DNA of 58,459 nucleotides from Facklamia sp050409585. GTDB taxonomy: Bacteria > Bacillota > Bacilli > Lactobacillales > Aerococcaceae. The stretch spans positions 1-58,459 of the forward strand of contig NZ_JBNUPE010000013.1 of the NCBI RefSeq assembly GCF_050409585.1. Direction: 5' to 3'. This document shows, piece by piece, positions 1 through 8,131 of this stretch (within the stretch, counting starts at the first letter, position 1; the number at the start of each line of letters is the position of its first letter). Position numbers and translations under genes: made by a program. A model generated the notes under the pieces. That model was not told the origin of the DNA. It saw only the letters and a list, made by a program, of their open reading frames with translations, and did no database searches.

Positions 1-319
1 GCTTCACCTTTTGCCACAATCAAAACATTGCCTGGATGAATTAAGTCACTTCTTAAATTATTCCAAGACTTCAATTGTGCAACCGTAATCCCATGCATAT
101 TAGCTATTTTGCTTAGCCAATCGCCTCGTTTTACCGTATAAGTTTTGCTTACTGTCGGTGTGCTTGGTTTTTCTGGTGTTGGTTCAGCCGGCTTTTCTGG
201 TGTTGGTGCTGGACTTGACGCTTCACCTTTTGCCACAATCAAAACATTGCCTGGATGAATTAAGTCACTTCTTAGATTATTCCAAGTCTTCAATTGCGCA
301 ACCGTAATCCCATGCATGT
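1..319 (-). repeat. 219-bp direct repeat encoding LysM modules
   Basis: The stretch starting at 1 and the stretch starting at 220 share nearly all of about 100 bases, including the codons for the LIHPGNVLIVAKGEA end of each module. Both copies are in frame, so copy-number change would add or remove whole 73-residue LysM units. Confidence 0.85.
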
Positions 320-767
320 CAGCTATTCTAGCTAACCAATCGCCTGAACGTACGGTATAAGTTTTTGCATGAGATACAAATACTGCTGGTTGATTAGTAG
401 AAACATTTTGATTAATTGTCGGACTTGTTTCTGTTTTTGTTGTAGGTGTTTCTGTTGTCTCCTCTTTAATATCTGCCTGATTTTCTACAACTGAATGAGC
501 ATTCTTCACCCATACCTTCAGTACATCTCCTGGATGGATTAGGTTGCTAGTTAAACCATTTAATTCCTTCAACTCATCCATAGTCATTCCATGATTAACC
601 GCGATACGATAAACTCCGTCGCCGGCCTGTACCGTATAACTACCGATTGCATAATTACTTTCTTGGGCATAAACACTTGGTAAGTTATCTATTTGAGTAA
701 CTGCTACTGTAGCTAATACTGACATTGAAATAGACAATAGGCTTGTCTTGATTGCTTTGTGTCTCAT
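1..767 (-). CDS. LysM-repeat secreted wall-binding protein (partial, continues past the left edge)
   Basis: Starts with ATG at 767 behind AGGAGG (775-780) and runs off the window, so the C-terminus is unseen. Residues 1-35 form a signal peptide ending near VYAQES. Three LysM modules follow, each opening with a YTV..GD motif and closing with LIHPG(N/D)VL. LysM binds peptidoglycan glycan strands, so the protein should sit in the cell wall; any catalytic domain would lie outside the window. Modules two and three are joined by a linker of Pro-Thr/Glu-Lys-Pro type. They are nearly identical at DNA level (about 1-100 against 220-319, a 219-bp period), which suggests recent duplication or gene conversion. 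Module one is more diverged. It may be a hydrolase, a resuscitation factor or a simple wall anchor. Confidence 0.88.
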   Translation of the reverse strand, partial: MRHKAIKTSLLSISMSVLATVAVTQIDNLPSVYAQESNYAIGSYTVQAGDGVYRIAVNHGMTMDELKELNGLTSNLIHPGDVLKVWVKNAHSVVENQADIKEETTETPTTKTETSPTINQNVSTNQPAVFVSHAKTYTVRSGDWLARIADMHGITVAQLKTWNNLRSDLIHPGNVLIVAKGEASSPAPTPEKPAEPTPEKPSTPTVSKTYTVKRGDWLSKIANMHGITVAQLKSWNNLRSDLIHPGNVLIVAKGE

Positions 768-864
768 TATGGATCCTCCTTTATTAATTCGGTTGACTTT
801 ACTTACAAAGTATATCATATCATTGTGTAAAAATAATGAATAATACGCATTCGTAATATTTGTA

Positions 865-888
865 ATAAAAAAGCCAGTAAAACTGGCT
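865..888 (-). terminator. Rho-independent terminator after the 901-1710 gene
   Basis: Read on the minus strand: AGCCAGT, loop TTT, ACTGGCT, then TTTTTATT. It lies directly after the stop codon at 901 and separates that gene from the LysM gene. Confidence 0.85.
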
Positions 889-900
889 ATAAAAATCTAT

Positions 901-1710
901 TTATTCAAAAAGCTTTTGCTCTTTAATTGCATCCTCAAGCGATATGTTTTTTAATTGTTCTAATAAATCACTAAGCGTCTCCTGCGACTCACTGATCTTA
1001 GTCAAATCACTTTTTTTAATTTGGTCAGCAAATTCTAATTGATCTACGAATTCCTGATACATATCTTGAATTTTATCACGATTGGCCTCATAAGTTTGCT
1101 GGTCTTCAGGCAATGAAGCAAGATTATCAAAATGTTTTTGATACAAACTTTCCATTTGTTTATCCAAGTCTAATGTTTGCTGGTAATAGGCATAATTTTT
1201 CCAATGAGTTAATAATTCCTCTTGACTATATTCTTTAGCTTTTACTTTCTCAGGCTCTGTTAAAGAATAATCCGAAACAAACTTGGCAACTTCTTCTGTT
1301 AATTGCAATTGTCCCAACTCAAAATCTTGTTCGATTTTAGCTAATCGCTCTTGGTAGTTTCTCAAATAAACTAGGTAGGTTTGATCCACTATACTGTTTA
1401 GCTGATTTAAAGCAACCGACATATAACCGGTAAAATTCTCAACTTCCGGGTCTTCTTTCAGCAGGTCCTGATAGACTTCCGTTAAACGGAACTTTCTGTA
1501 TTTTTCTTTAAAGGCTTCAATTTCATCACTTACTTCCATCTTAGCTTCAAGATAAGCCTGTGGTAAAAATTCAATAATTGCTTGGTCATCTTTTTTTGAT
1601 ACATACTCGCTAGTTACTTCCACTGTTGTTTGGTCATCCTCAGCATCAATAGGATTGACTAGTGGCAATAGCACAACGGTTGCAATTAAACTTAATATCA
1701 TTTTTTTCAT
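901..1710 (-). CDS. Secreted protein of unknown function, helical, Gln/Glu/Leu rich
   Basis: I do not recognise a family. An ATG at 1731 is possible, but the ATG at 1710 is preferred: GGAGAGAAGGA lies just upstream and the protein then begins MKKMILSLIATVVLL, a clean signal peptide ending near IDAEDD. The mature part, about 245 residues, is very hydrophilic with many Glu, Gln, Lys and Leu residues and regular heptad-like spacing, so an extended alpha-helical or coiled-coil fold is likely. There is no Cys in a lipobox position and no second membrane segment, so it should be released or wall-associated. It follows the acetyltransferase gene after a 4-bp gap and probably shares its transcript. 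It ends at a strong terminator. Confidence 0.8.
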   Translation of the reverse strand: MKKMILSLIATVVLLPLVNPIDAEDDQTTVEVTSEYVSKKDDQAIIEFLPQAYLEAKMEVSDEIEAFKEKYRKFRLTEVYQDLLKEDPEVENFTGYMSVALNQLNSIVDQTYLVYLRNYQERLAKIEQDFELGQLQLTEEVAKFVSDYSLTEPEKVKAKEYSQEELLTHWKNYAYYQQTLDLDKQMESLYQKHFDNLASLPEDQQTYEANRDKIQDMYQEFVDQLEFADQIKKSDLTKISESQETLSDLLEQLKNISLEDAIKEQKLFE

Positions 1711-1714
1711 TTTT

Positions 1715-2182
1715 TCATTCCTTCTCTCCATTATGAAGTTTCTTATTTAACAGTAAATCAATGTGTTCAATATTATCCTCTAGATAAGCTGAACTAGTTG
1801 GTTGAAAGCCTAAGCCCTTGTAAAAATCGATCAAATAAGTTTGACCGGATAGCTTGATCGAAGGATAATTTTTTTGATTAAATAGAAATTCAATAGCTTT
1901 AGTCATTATTTGATAAGATAAGCCTTGATTCCGTTGATCTTCTTTCACCAAAACACGACCAATTGATGCTTCTTCAAAACTCACCCCAGGAGCTAATAAT
2001 CGACAATAGGCAAATATTTCCCCATTTTCTTCAAGGAATAAATGATCAGCCTCTATATCTAAATAATCAATGTCTAAATAGGGACACTTTTGCTCAACCA
2101 CAAATACTTGGCACCGTAATTGCAATATTTGATAAAGTTCGTAAGTGCTCAAGTCATTAAATTGTTTTATTTTCCATGTCAT
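1715..2182 (-). CDS. elaA: ElaA-type GNAT acetyltransferase
   Basis: 155 residues, the usual size for ElaA. It begins MTWKIKQFNDLSTYELYQIL and carries the ElaA hallmark RCQVFVVEQKCPYLDID followed by D.EADHLFLEE. The acetyl-CoA binding segment is visible as IGRVLV..DQRNQGLSYQIM (motif A, Q/RxxG-like) around residues 74-93. GNAT enzymes move an acetyl group from acetyl-CoA to an amine; the substrate of ElaA is not established. It precedes the secreted-protein gene in the same direction. No promoter was resolved upstream. Confidence 0.85.
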   Translation of the reverse strand: MTWKIKQFNDLSTYELYQILQLRCQVFVVEQKCPYLDIDYLDIEADHLFLEENGEIFAYCRLLAPGVSFEEASIGRVLVKEDQRNQGLSYQIMTKAIEFLFNQKNYPSIKLSGQTYLIDFYKGLGFQPTSSAYLEDNIEHIDLLLNKKLHNGEKE

Positions 2183-2235
2183 TTAAGCCCTCCTATTTTA
2201 ATGGATGCGCTCTTATTAATTACTTATTGATTTTA

Positions 2236-2280
2236 ACAATAAAATAAGAACTAAGCAATAAAGAATGCTAAGTCCTTATT
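2236..2280 (-). terminator. Terminator downstream of glnA
   Basis: An imperfect 15-bp stem (2243-2257 with 2266-2280, two mismatches) followed on the minus strand by TTATTTTATTG. It begins 14 bp after the glnA stop codon. Confidence 0.75.
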
Positions 2281-2293
2281 TTCTCTACCTCTA

Positions 2294-3634
2294 TTAATAG
2301 GTCTCAAAATATCGATCCAGTTCCCATTGGGAAACATTTTTTAAATAATCCTCATATTCCAATGTTTTTTCTCGAATAAAGTTACTGGCGATATGTTCAC
2401 CTAAACTTTCCATTATTTCTGGACTGGTCTTCAGTGCATTCACAGCCTCTTTTAAACTAGCTGGGAGCTGATAGATCCCTTTAAGCATACGTTTTTCTTG
2501 ATCCATTTCATAAATATTTTCACGTACTTCTGCTGGAGGAGTAATTTTCTCCTCAATCCCTTTTAGTCCAGCTGTTAATAGTGAAGCTAAGGCTAAATAA
2601 GGATTAGCTGAAGGATCTACACTTCTAACTTCGATACGAGTAGAATTACCACGCGCAGCTGGAATGCGAATTAATGGTGAACGGTTTTGACCAGACCAGG
2701 CAATATAAACAGGCGCTTCATAGCCACTGACTAAGCGCTTGTATGAATTAACAGTTGGATTCACAATAGCTGTGTAAGCTGATGCATACTTCATTAAACC
2801 ACCAATGAAATAATAAGCTGTTTGCGAAAGCCCCTCTTTACCTTCCGGGTCATAAAAAGCATTACCATCTTCTGTAAACAAAGACAGATTAAAGTGCATA
2901 CCTGAACCTGCCAAACCATAAACCGGTTTTGGCATAAAGGATGCGTGCATATTATGACGATGGGCTACTGAGCGAACAATTAATTTGAAAATTTGAATGT
3001 TATCACAAGCTGTTAAAGCATCTGAATATTTCCAATCAATTTCGTGTTGGCCAGGTCCGCATTCATGGTGACTGGCTTCAATCTCAAACCCTAAGTCTTC
3101 TAACTCTAAAACAATATCACGACGAGTATTTTCTGCTGAATCAATCGGAGCTAAGTCAAAATAGCCTCCCTTATCATTTAATTCCATGGTGGGATTCCCA
3201 TTCTCATCATTTTTAAAAAGATAAAATTCTGGTTCTGGCCCCAAGTTGAATGAAGTAAAACCTAGTTTTTGCATTTTAGTAAGCACTCTTTTCAGGTTAG
3301 TTCTCGGATCACCTGAGAAGGGCTGACGATGGGCTGTTTCCACATCACAAATTAAAGAAGCAACATTACCGCTTCCTTCTTTCCAATTATAAACTAACCA
3401 AGAATCATAATCCGGTACCAAATACATATCACTTTCTTCTATCCGAACAAAACCATCAATGGAGGAACCATCAAAAGTCATATTATTATCAAGAGCTTTT
3501 TCGATTTGTGAGACTGGAATTTCTACGTTTTTAATTTTCCCCATAATATCGGTAAACATTAAACGAATGAATTGAACCTTTTGTTCCTTAATATCCTGTA
3601 AGATCGCTGCGCGTGTCCATTTGTTTTGTGACAT
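2294..3634 (-). CDS. glnA: Type I glutamine synthetase
   Basis: Makes glutamine from glutamate, ammonia and ATP in the cytoplasm. The 446 residues match the Firmicute GSI-alpha length, which lacks the adenylylation insert of proteobacterial enzymes. Visible motifs are FDGSSIDGFVRIEESDM (residues 54-70, containing the Arg linked to feedback inhibition in Bacillus), GPEPEFYLF, HHECGPGQHE (metal ligands) and NRSPLIRIPAARG (ATP binding), with NPYLALA near the C-terminus. It starts at ATG 3634 behind AGGAGG. Unlike Bacillus and many lactobacilli there is no glnR immediately upstream. A near-palindrome and a promoter lie in the 5' region. Intact, with no sign of decay. Confidence 0.97.
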   Translation of the reverse strand: MSQNKWTRAAILQDIKEQKVQFIRLMFTDIMGKIKNVEIPVSQIEKALDNNMTFDGSSIDGFVRIEESDMYLVPDYDSWLVYNWKEGSGNVASLICDVETAHRQPFSGDPRTNLKRVLTKMQKLGFTSFNLGPEPEFYLFKNDENGNPTMELNDKGGYFDLAPIDSAENTRRDIVLELEDLGFEIEASHHECGPGQHEIDWKYSDALTACDNIQIFKLIVRSVAHRHNMHASFMPKPVYGLAGSGMHFNLSLFTEDGNAFYDPEGKEGLSQTAYYFIGGLMKYASAYTAIVNPTVNSYKRLVSGYEAPVYIAWSGQNRSPLIRIPAARGNSTRIEVRSVDPSANPYLALASLLTAGLKGIEEKITPPAEVRENIYEMDQEKRMLKGIYQLPASLKEAVNALKTSPEIMESLGEHIASNFIREKTLEYEDYLKNVSQWELDRYFETY

Positions 3635-3662
3635 AATTGCCTCCTAAGCTAAGAATAAGCTC

Positions 3663-3687
3663 ATTATAGTCCTCTATTTGGGACTTG
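3663..3687 (-). promoter_or_regulatory. Probable glnA promoter
   Basis: On the minus strand TATAAT (3663-3668) lies 28 bp before the ATG codon, with a weak -35 of TGAAAC/GAAACA 17-18 bp upstream. The short leader ends in AGGAGG. Confidence 0.5.
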
Positions 3688-3720
3688 TTTCACTTTAATC
3701 TAAAGTTTCTTAAGTTGAAT

Positions 3721-3736
3721 TTCCGAACGTTCAGAA
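3721..3736. promoter_or_regulatory. 16-bp near-perfect dyad upstream of glnA
   Basis: TTCCGAACGTTCAGAA is symmetrical except for one base pair and lies about 35 bp upstream of the probable -35. It does not match the GlnR/TnrA consensus (TGTNA-N7-TNACA), so if it is an operator the regulator is unknown. Confidence 0.35.
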
Positions 3737-4083
3737 ATATAAATCCACTTATTTTTCTCCTTTCTATAAGGGGGACTTAAAATAAATGGAGTTATTACTC
3801 AAAACTTCTAAAGTATTTGGACTCGGGATAAGAAAAGACATCTTGGAGCTGTCAGAAGTTTGACACTTAGAAATCGCTTATTTTTAATGATCTTTTTAAC
3901 TTCATACTTAGAGTTACTTTTATCAGCATTATGCTTAATAGGATTGAAACACAGCTCAAGATAATGATTCAATTAGCCTGTTTTTTCGCCTATAAATCAT
4001 CGATCAGCTGCATAATTGATGCCATTAGATTCTCATTATCTATAAATGGAATAGCAAAATAGTTCCTAAATTACAGGATGATT
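3737..4083 (-). other. Gene-poor stretch with a short coding remnant
   Basis: No complete gene. On the minus strand about 4000-4075 reads as 27 open codons (NFRNYFAIPFIDNENLMASI and onwards) between two stops. That composition looks like a fragment of a real protein, but I cannot name the family. Nothing else was recognised. Confidence 0.3.
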
Positions 4084-4458
4084 TTATTTCTTTTTCTCCA
4101 GCTTAAAATTTTCAATTAAAAATACGGAGGAAAAATAGAGAATCGGTAGTATAAAATAACTAATTATTTTAAAAGTATTGTCTGAAATATATGATAAAAA
4201 AAGAAAACTAATTAGAAGAACAACTTGAAGAAGACCTAACCAGGGTTTACCTGAAATCTCTATATAATCACCCGATTTGACCTCTAGGGGATTGCTTCTC
4301 ATCCCTAATTGCTTAACAACTATAGTTGAACCTTCTACTACCTCAAGAGTGATTGTCTCATTCGTATGTATTTTCCCAATTGACTTGCCATCCTGATAGA
4401 CAGTTAGGGGCATTAATCCCCCCATAAAATAAGCATTTCTTGTAATCTTTACCTGCAT
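4084..4458 (-). CDS. Small membrane protein of unknown function
   Basis: 124 residues, starting at ATG 4458 with AGGAGG 6 bp upstream, so the gene is well supported. The N-terminal 70 residues are rich in beta-forming residues and turns (for example VYQDGKSIGKIHTNE, LEVKSGDYIEISGKP), like small beta-sandwich or PEGA-like domains. Two hydrophobic segments follow at about 73-92 and 99-115, and it ends FKLEKKK. The likely topology has both termini inside, a two-pass membrane protein with a cytosolic domain. It stands alone between decayed loci and no partner is suggested. Confidence 0.75.
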   Translation of the reverse strand: MQVKITRNAYFMGGLMPLTVYQDGKSIGKIHTNETITLEVVEGSTIVVKQLGMRSNPLEVKSGDYIEISGKPWLGLLQVVLLISFLFLSYISDNTFKIISYFILPILYFSSVFLIENFKLEKKK

Positions 4459-4531
4459 ATTATTCCTCCTCTATTTCGTTTAATTATATCACAAGCGAAA
4501 GTAAGTCTTAAAAAGATGAAAGTAAATTTCC

Positions 4532-5122
4532 TCAGATATTTATAACAGCATCTAGACAAAGAATGAGAGCATCTTCAAAGGAATCTTCTCCCCAACTACG
4601 AGTATCGTACTGATCGAGGTTGACCAAGGTATCGGCAGTAAATAAAATTTGTCCCCAGATAATATTGCGCATTTCGGCACACGCAGCCAAAGCAGCACAT
4701 TCCATCTCAACTACTGCACAACCTTCTTCCTTGCGATAAGCCACCATGTCCTTCGTTTCACGGTAGAAGCCATCGGTTGTCCAAGTGGTCACTTCTTGAT
4801 AGGGGAGTTAGTGGTAGGATAGGGCCTGTTCAATCGCTTTTAAAGCTCGACGATTCATTTCAACCAAACGAGTAGGTTCTTGATAATGATAGGAATTCCC
4901 TTCGTCTCGCAAGGCTTTAAAGGGAATTAAAAAAGTGTTTTCTGCTATATCTTCTAAAGCCCCACAGCAGCCCGCACTTATAACTTCTTCCACCCCATAA
5001 GCAATTAAAAATTCTAAAATAGCCGTAGCTGCTGCGGCACCAACAGGAGCTTGGACTAGACATACTGGAATCATTCCAAAAGAGGGGACGGACCTCTGGT
5101 TTTTGCTTAGGGCTTGCTTCAC
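4532..5122 (-). pseudogene. Nucleoside phosphorylase (PNP/UDP family), broken
   Basis: Two pieces in the same frame: 4808-5122 encodes the middle of the protein (VEEVISAGCCGAL, the phosphate/nucleoside site region) and 4532-4807 the C-terminal part (VVEMECAALAACAEMR and FTADTLVNLDQYDTRSWG), separated only by TAA at 4808-4810. The ATG-bearing N-terminal ~50 residues are missing, since an in-frame TGA lies just upstream of the GTG at 5122. Uridine or purine nucleoside phosphorylases cleave nucleosides with phosphate for salvage. With both a nonsense codon and a lost N-terminus this copy should be inactive. Confidence 0.85.
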
Positions 5123-5300
5123 AATGACTCATCTTTCCTCTTACATTATTTATAAAGTGGCAGAACACCTTTTTTACTATACGCTTGATTCATTGGGTCT
5201 GCAATAGTTTTGTGGAGTTGGTCTAAGGGTTGCATATTTAAATCTTCCTAAACAATATTATTTTCAAGAAGGTACACGTCTTAATATACTAGTTAGATAC

Positions 5301-5332
5301 AATTAAAAACTCAGCCTATAATTAGACTGAGT
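5301..5332 (-). terminator. Terminator after the ABC pseudogene
   Basis: Minus strand ACTCAGTC, 8-base loop, GGCTGAGT, then TTTTTAATT; 8 bp including one G-T pair (5309-5316 with 5325-5332). It overlaps the end of the reading frame at 5311. Confidence 0.75.
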
Positions 5333-5933
5333 CGCAATTGATTATAACTCCTTATCCAAGAACTTTTGGTTCTGGCTTCGGCAGGATGTTTAAAAATTAG
5401 ATTGGTATCGGCATCTTCAATTACATAGCCTTCTTCCACGAAGATCACTCGGTCTGACACTTCGCGGGCAAAGCCTATCTCGTGGGTTACCACCATGGTC
5501 ATCCCATCATTTGCTAAATTTGGCATAACTTCCAAAATATCGCCCACCATCTTCGAATCTTCTTTCACTGTAAACATCGAGCCTACTTCAAAATAAAGGT
5601 CTGAGAAATCAAAGGTCTCTTTTCTTTCATAGTTATACCCATAGCAGCAATCATCCCATCTGCTTGATTACTTTCTAAGGCTTGCAGGCCAGAAGAAGGC
5701 ATAATTTTATAATCAATCTTGAAGCCAGCTTCTTCAGCTATGGCTTCGAGAATTTAAATGTCAATTCCTTTAAGATTACCTTCATCATCGGTAAATTCAA
5801 AAGGTGCATAATCAGAAGCAGTTATAATAGAATAGGTTTCTTGGTTGGATGGCTATTTATTTTGAGCATTAACCGTAAATCCACTTATTATTACACTCAT
5901 TAATAGTGTGGCTAAAACCGGCCACTTTTTTAT
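5311..5933 (-). pseudogene. Amino-acid ABC transporter, deletion fusion of binding protein and ATPase
   Basis: Reading the minus strand from 5933, KKWPVLATLLMSVIISGFTVNA is a signal peptide (its start codon now ATA), followed by ITASDYAPFEFTDDEGNLKG, the N-lobe of a polar amino-acid binding protein. Two in-frame stops (after NAQNK and after GIDI) and a frameshift near MKEKR break it. The frame continues as DLYFEVGSMFTVKEDSK, then jumps straight into the C-terminal ATPase sequence MVGDILEVM...MTMVVTHEIGFAREVSDRVIF. So one deletion removed the rest of the binding protein, the permease and the ATPase N-terminus including Walker A. The last ~20 residues are also out of frame. Inactive. Confidence 0.85.
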
Positions 5934-6280
5934 CAGTGGTTGAACAATTTTTTCACATTATTACTTCTTATCCTATAATTGCATAGTGAATCTTAATCAA
6001 CATCAAAAGTTTTACGTTATTATATTATAATACTAAAATAATGATTTTGCTTAAAACTCTCTTTATATTAAAAATATAAGCGACTAGATATTAAAAATAA
6101 ATTTACCTTTAACAGGCCAATAAAAATCAACTTCGCTCTGAGCAATGAACGATTTTCAGCTAATAGTGCTTCCTATCCTGTTTGGATGGGTGCAGGGCCT
6201 AACTTTTCAACGCGTTTTCCTTCCATCATTCTGAACAAGAGCTGTTTAGGGCAACTATTTAAAACGAAAACTATACAACT
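5934..6280 (-). other. Intergenic stretch without a gene
   Basis: AT-rich. The minus strand at about 6120-6235 reads LFRMMEGKRVEKLGPAPIQT, stop, then EALLAENRSLLRAKLIFIGL, which looks like a decayed coding remnant that I cannot assign. No promoter or RNA was recognised. Confidence 0.25.
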
Positions 6281-6310
6281 ACAGACATCTCAAAAACAAG
6301 AGATGTCTGT
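6281..6310. terminator. Strong hairpin after the ABC exporter operon
   Basis: Perfect 11-bp stem ACAGACATCTC with GAGATGTCTGT around an 8-base loop, 6 bp after the stop at 6317. The following T-run is weak, so termination is likely but not certain. Confidence 0.65.
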
Positions 6311-6316
6311 GACTGT

Positions 6317-8131
6317 TTACTGATAATACTGTGCTTGTGCTTGCCACAACTCCTTGTATTTACCTTCTTGGTGAACCAAGTTTTCATGACTACCTCTTTG
6401 AACAATTCGTCCTCGATCAAAAACGAGAACTTCATCACAAAAGCGGCAAGAAGACAAACGGTGGGAAATATAGAAGGCTGTTTTATCCCTTACAATTTGG
6501 GAAAAATTTTGGTAAATTTCAAATTCAGCCATCGGATCTAAGGCTGCCGTCGGCTCGTCTAGAATAAAAACTGGCGCATCTTTATATATGGCACGGGCCA
6601 TGGCAATTTTTTGAGCCTGCCCACCAGAAACATGGACCCCCTCAGGATCATACTCCGTGCCTAAATATGTTTCAATTCCTCTATCAAGCGTTTCTACAAA
6701 ATCGTTCAGACCTAGTTCTCTAAGCGCATTATTTACTTGATGGCGATCATAATCTGGTCGAACTGCAATATTTTCTGCCATAGAAAGTCCTAACAACCGG
6801 AAATCTTGAAAAACTACGGAGAATAATTGGTAAAATTCTTTTAAAGCGTATTTATCGGCATCAATTTTATTCAATAGAACTTTTCCTTGAGTAGGTTCAT
6901 AAAGTCGCATCAACACTTTTATGAATGTCGTCTTACCGGATCCATTCTCTCCAACAATCGCATAGTGTTTGCCCACTTCAAACGTTTCAGTAATACCCTG
7001 TAAGGTTGCTTGATCAGCACCTGGGAAAGTGAAAGAAAGGTTCTTTACAGTCAATTGGTAATCATTATCCAGTCTTTTTTCAATCGGAAGAGAACCTTTG
7101 GCTTCTTCATCAGGTAAATCCATTAATTCATAGTACCTTTGCATGGGAGCTGTTTGGGCAAAAATGTTTAAAAACGCCATGGCTTCAATCAAAGACACCA
7201 TCAATTGGTTGATCCCTCCAATCATTTGAACAACCAAGCCTACCGATAAATTCCCAGAAATAACACGTACCCCAATTAATAAATAAATGGCTCCGGTGAC
7301 AAGTTGTGAACCCACATTGTTGATTAAGCGAACTTTACCAAAGCCTCCATAGTACACTCTCTCAAACACCTTATATTCATCCAAATACCTTTGCGTATGC
7401 TGTTTAATTTTATCTTGTAAATGATACAGTCTCACTTCTTTCCCAGCTTCTACTTCACTCAGGTTATGAGCCAAATAATTAAAGGCATTATTCGTCTTAA
7501 GTAACCAACCGGATAACTCGTCTACTCCTTGCATGGTTTTTTGAGACCAAATTGTCTGAAGCGTGATGACTACTATAATAAGAACAATGAGTATACCATT
7601 TAAACTATAGGGGTGAAACCAATTGAAAGGATACCCTTTATCCAATTGCCACAAAGGCGTTAAAAGAATAAGGGCAAAAACAATTTGAACGAGAGCTTCC
7701 ACTAATAAGTAAGTGTTATGATAAATAACTTTGAAACTGGAAGCATTTTGAATTTGATCACGGTTTATTTGGTGGATTTTTTCCTTAATCGTCGCCTCAT
7801 CCGCATAGTGGAAATTCATGACCAGTAATTTTTCGTTAGGTAAAGCCGTTATTTTACGCAGTATGGCTTGATGTTTTTTGTCGACCATTGGTTTTAACCA
7901 ATGGACCAGCGTATTTAAAATTAAAAAGAGCACGAGGTATTGAGCAATTAGCTGATAGACGTGGTCGAAATCTTTGGCTGCTAAATGAGTTAGGATTTGA
8001 GCAATGTAGATGAAATTTAAGAAAGGAATGGCACTAGAAAAAATACTGATTACTAACTTATAAAGAAGCCCTTGCTTACCGTACTGCCAGATATCTTTAA
8101 ATGTTCTTAGAAATAATTGACGCTTGGTCAT
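6317..8131 (-). CDS. ABC exporter half-transporter B (TMD-NBD)
   Basis: 604 residues with the exporter layout: about six membrane helices in residues 1-320, then an ATPase domain. Walker A is VGENGSGKTT near residue 395, the signature is VSGGQAQK, Walker B and D-loop are VFILDEPTAALDP, and the switch His is in ISHRLSS. All catalytic residues are present. Its ATG overlaps the stop of the previous gene by one base (TAATG), so the two are translated together, and they most likely form a heterodimer. The operon begins with a LytTR regulator and a GHKL kinase, so the cargo may be a peptide, antibiotic or lipid whose presence is sensed by that pair. The cargo cannot be read from sequence. Confidence 0.92.
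   Translation of the reverse strand: MTKRQLFLRTFKDIWQYGKQGLLYKLVISIFSSAIPFLNFIYIAQILTHLAAKDFDHVYQLIAQYLVLFLILNTLVHWLKPMVDKKHQAILRKITALPNEKLLVMNFHYADEATIKEKIHQINRDQIQNASSFKVIYHNTYLLVEALVQIVFALILLTPLWQLDKGYPFNWFHPYSLNGILIVLIIVVITLQTIWSQKTMQGVDELSGWLLKTNNAFNYLAHNLSEVEAGKEVRLYHLQDKIKQHTQRYLDEYKVFERVYYGGFGKVRLINNVGSQLVTGAIYLLIGVRVISGNLSVGLVVQMIGGINQLMVSLIEAMAFLNIFAQTAPMQRYYELMDLPDEEAKGSLPIEKRLDNDYQLTVKNLSFTFPGADQATLQGITETFEVGKHYAIVGENGSGKTTFIKVLMRLYEPTQGKVLLNKIDADKYALKEFYQLFSVVFQDFRLLGLSMAENIAVRPDYDRHQVNNALRELGLNDFVETLDRGIETYLGTEYDPEGVHVSGGQAQKIAMARAIYKDAPVFILDEPTAALDPMAEFEIYQNFSQIVRDKTAFYISHRLSSCRFCDEVLVFDRGRIVQRGSHENLVHQEGKYKELWQAQAQYYQ

Noticed and set aside
4917..5168. Separate Cys-rich ORF
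   Set aside because: It is an antiparallel-frame shadow of the nucleoside phosphorylase pseudogene.
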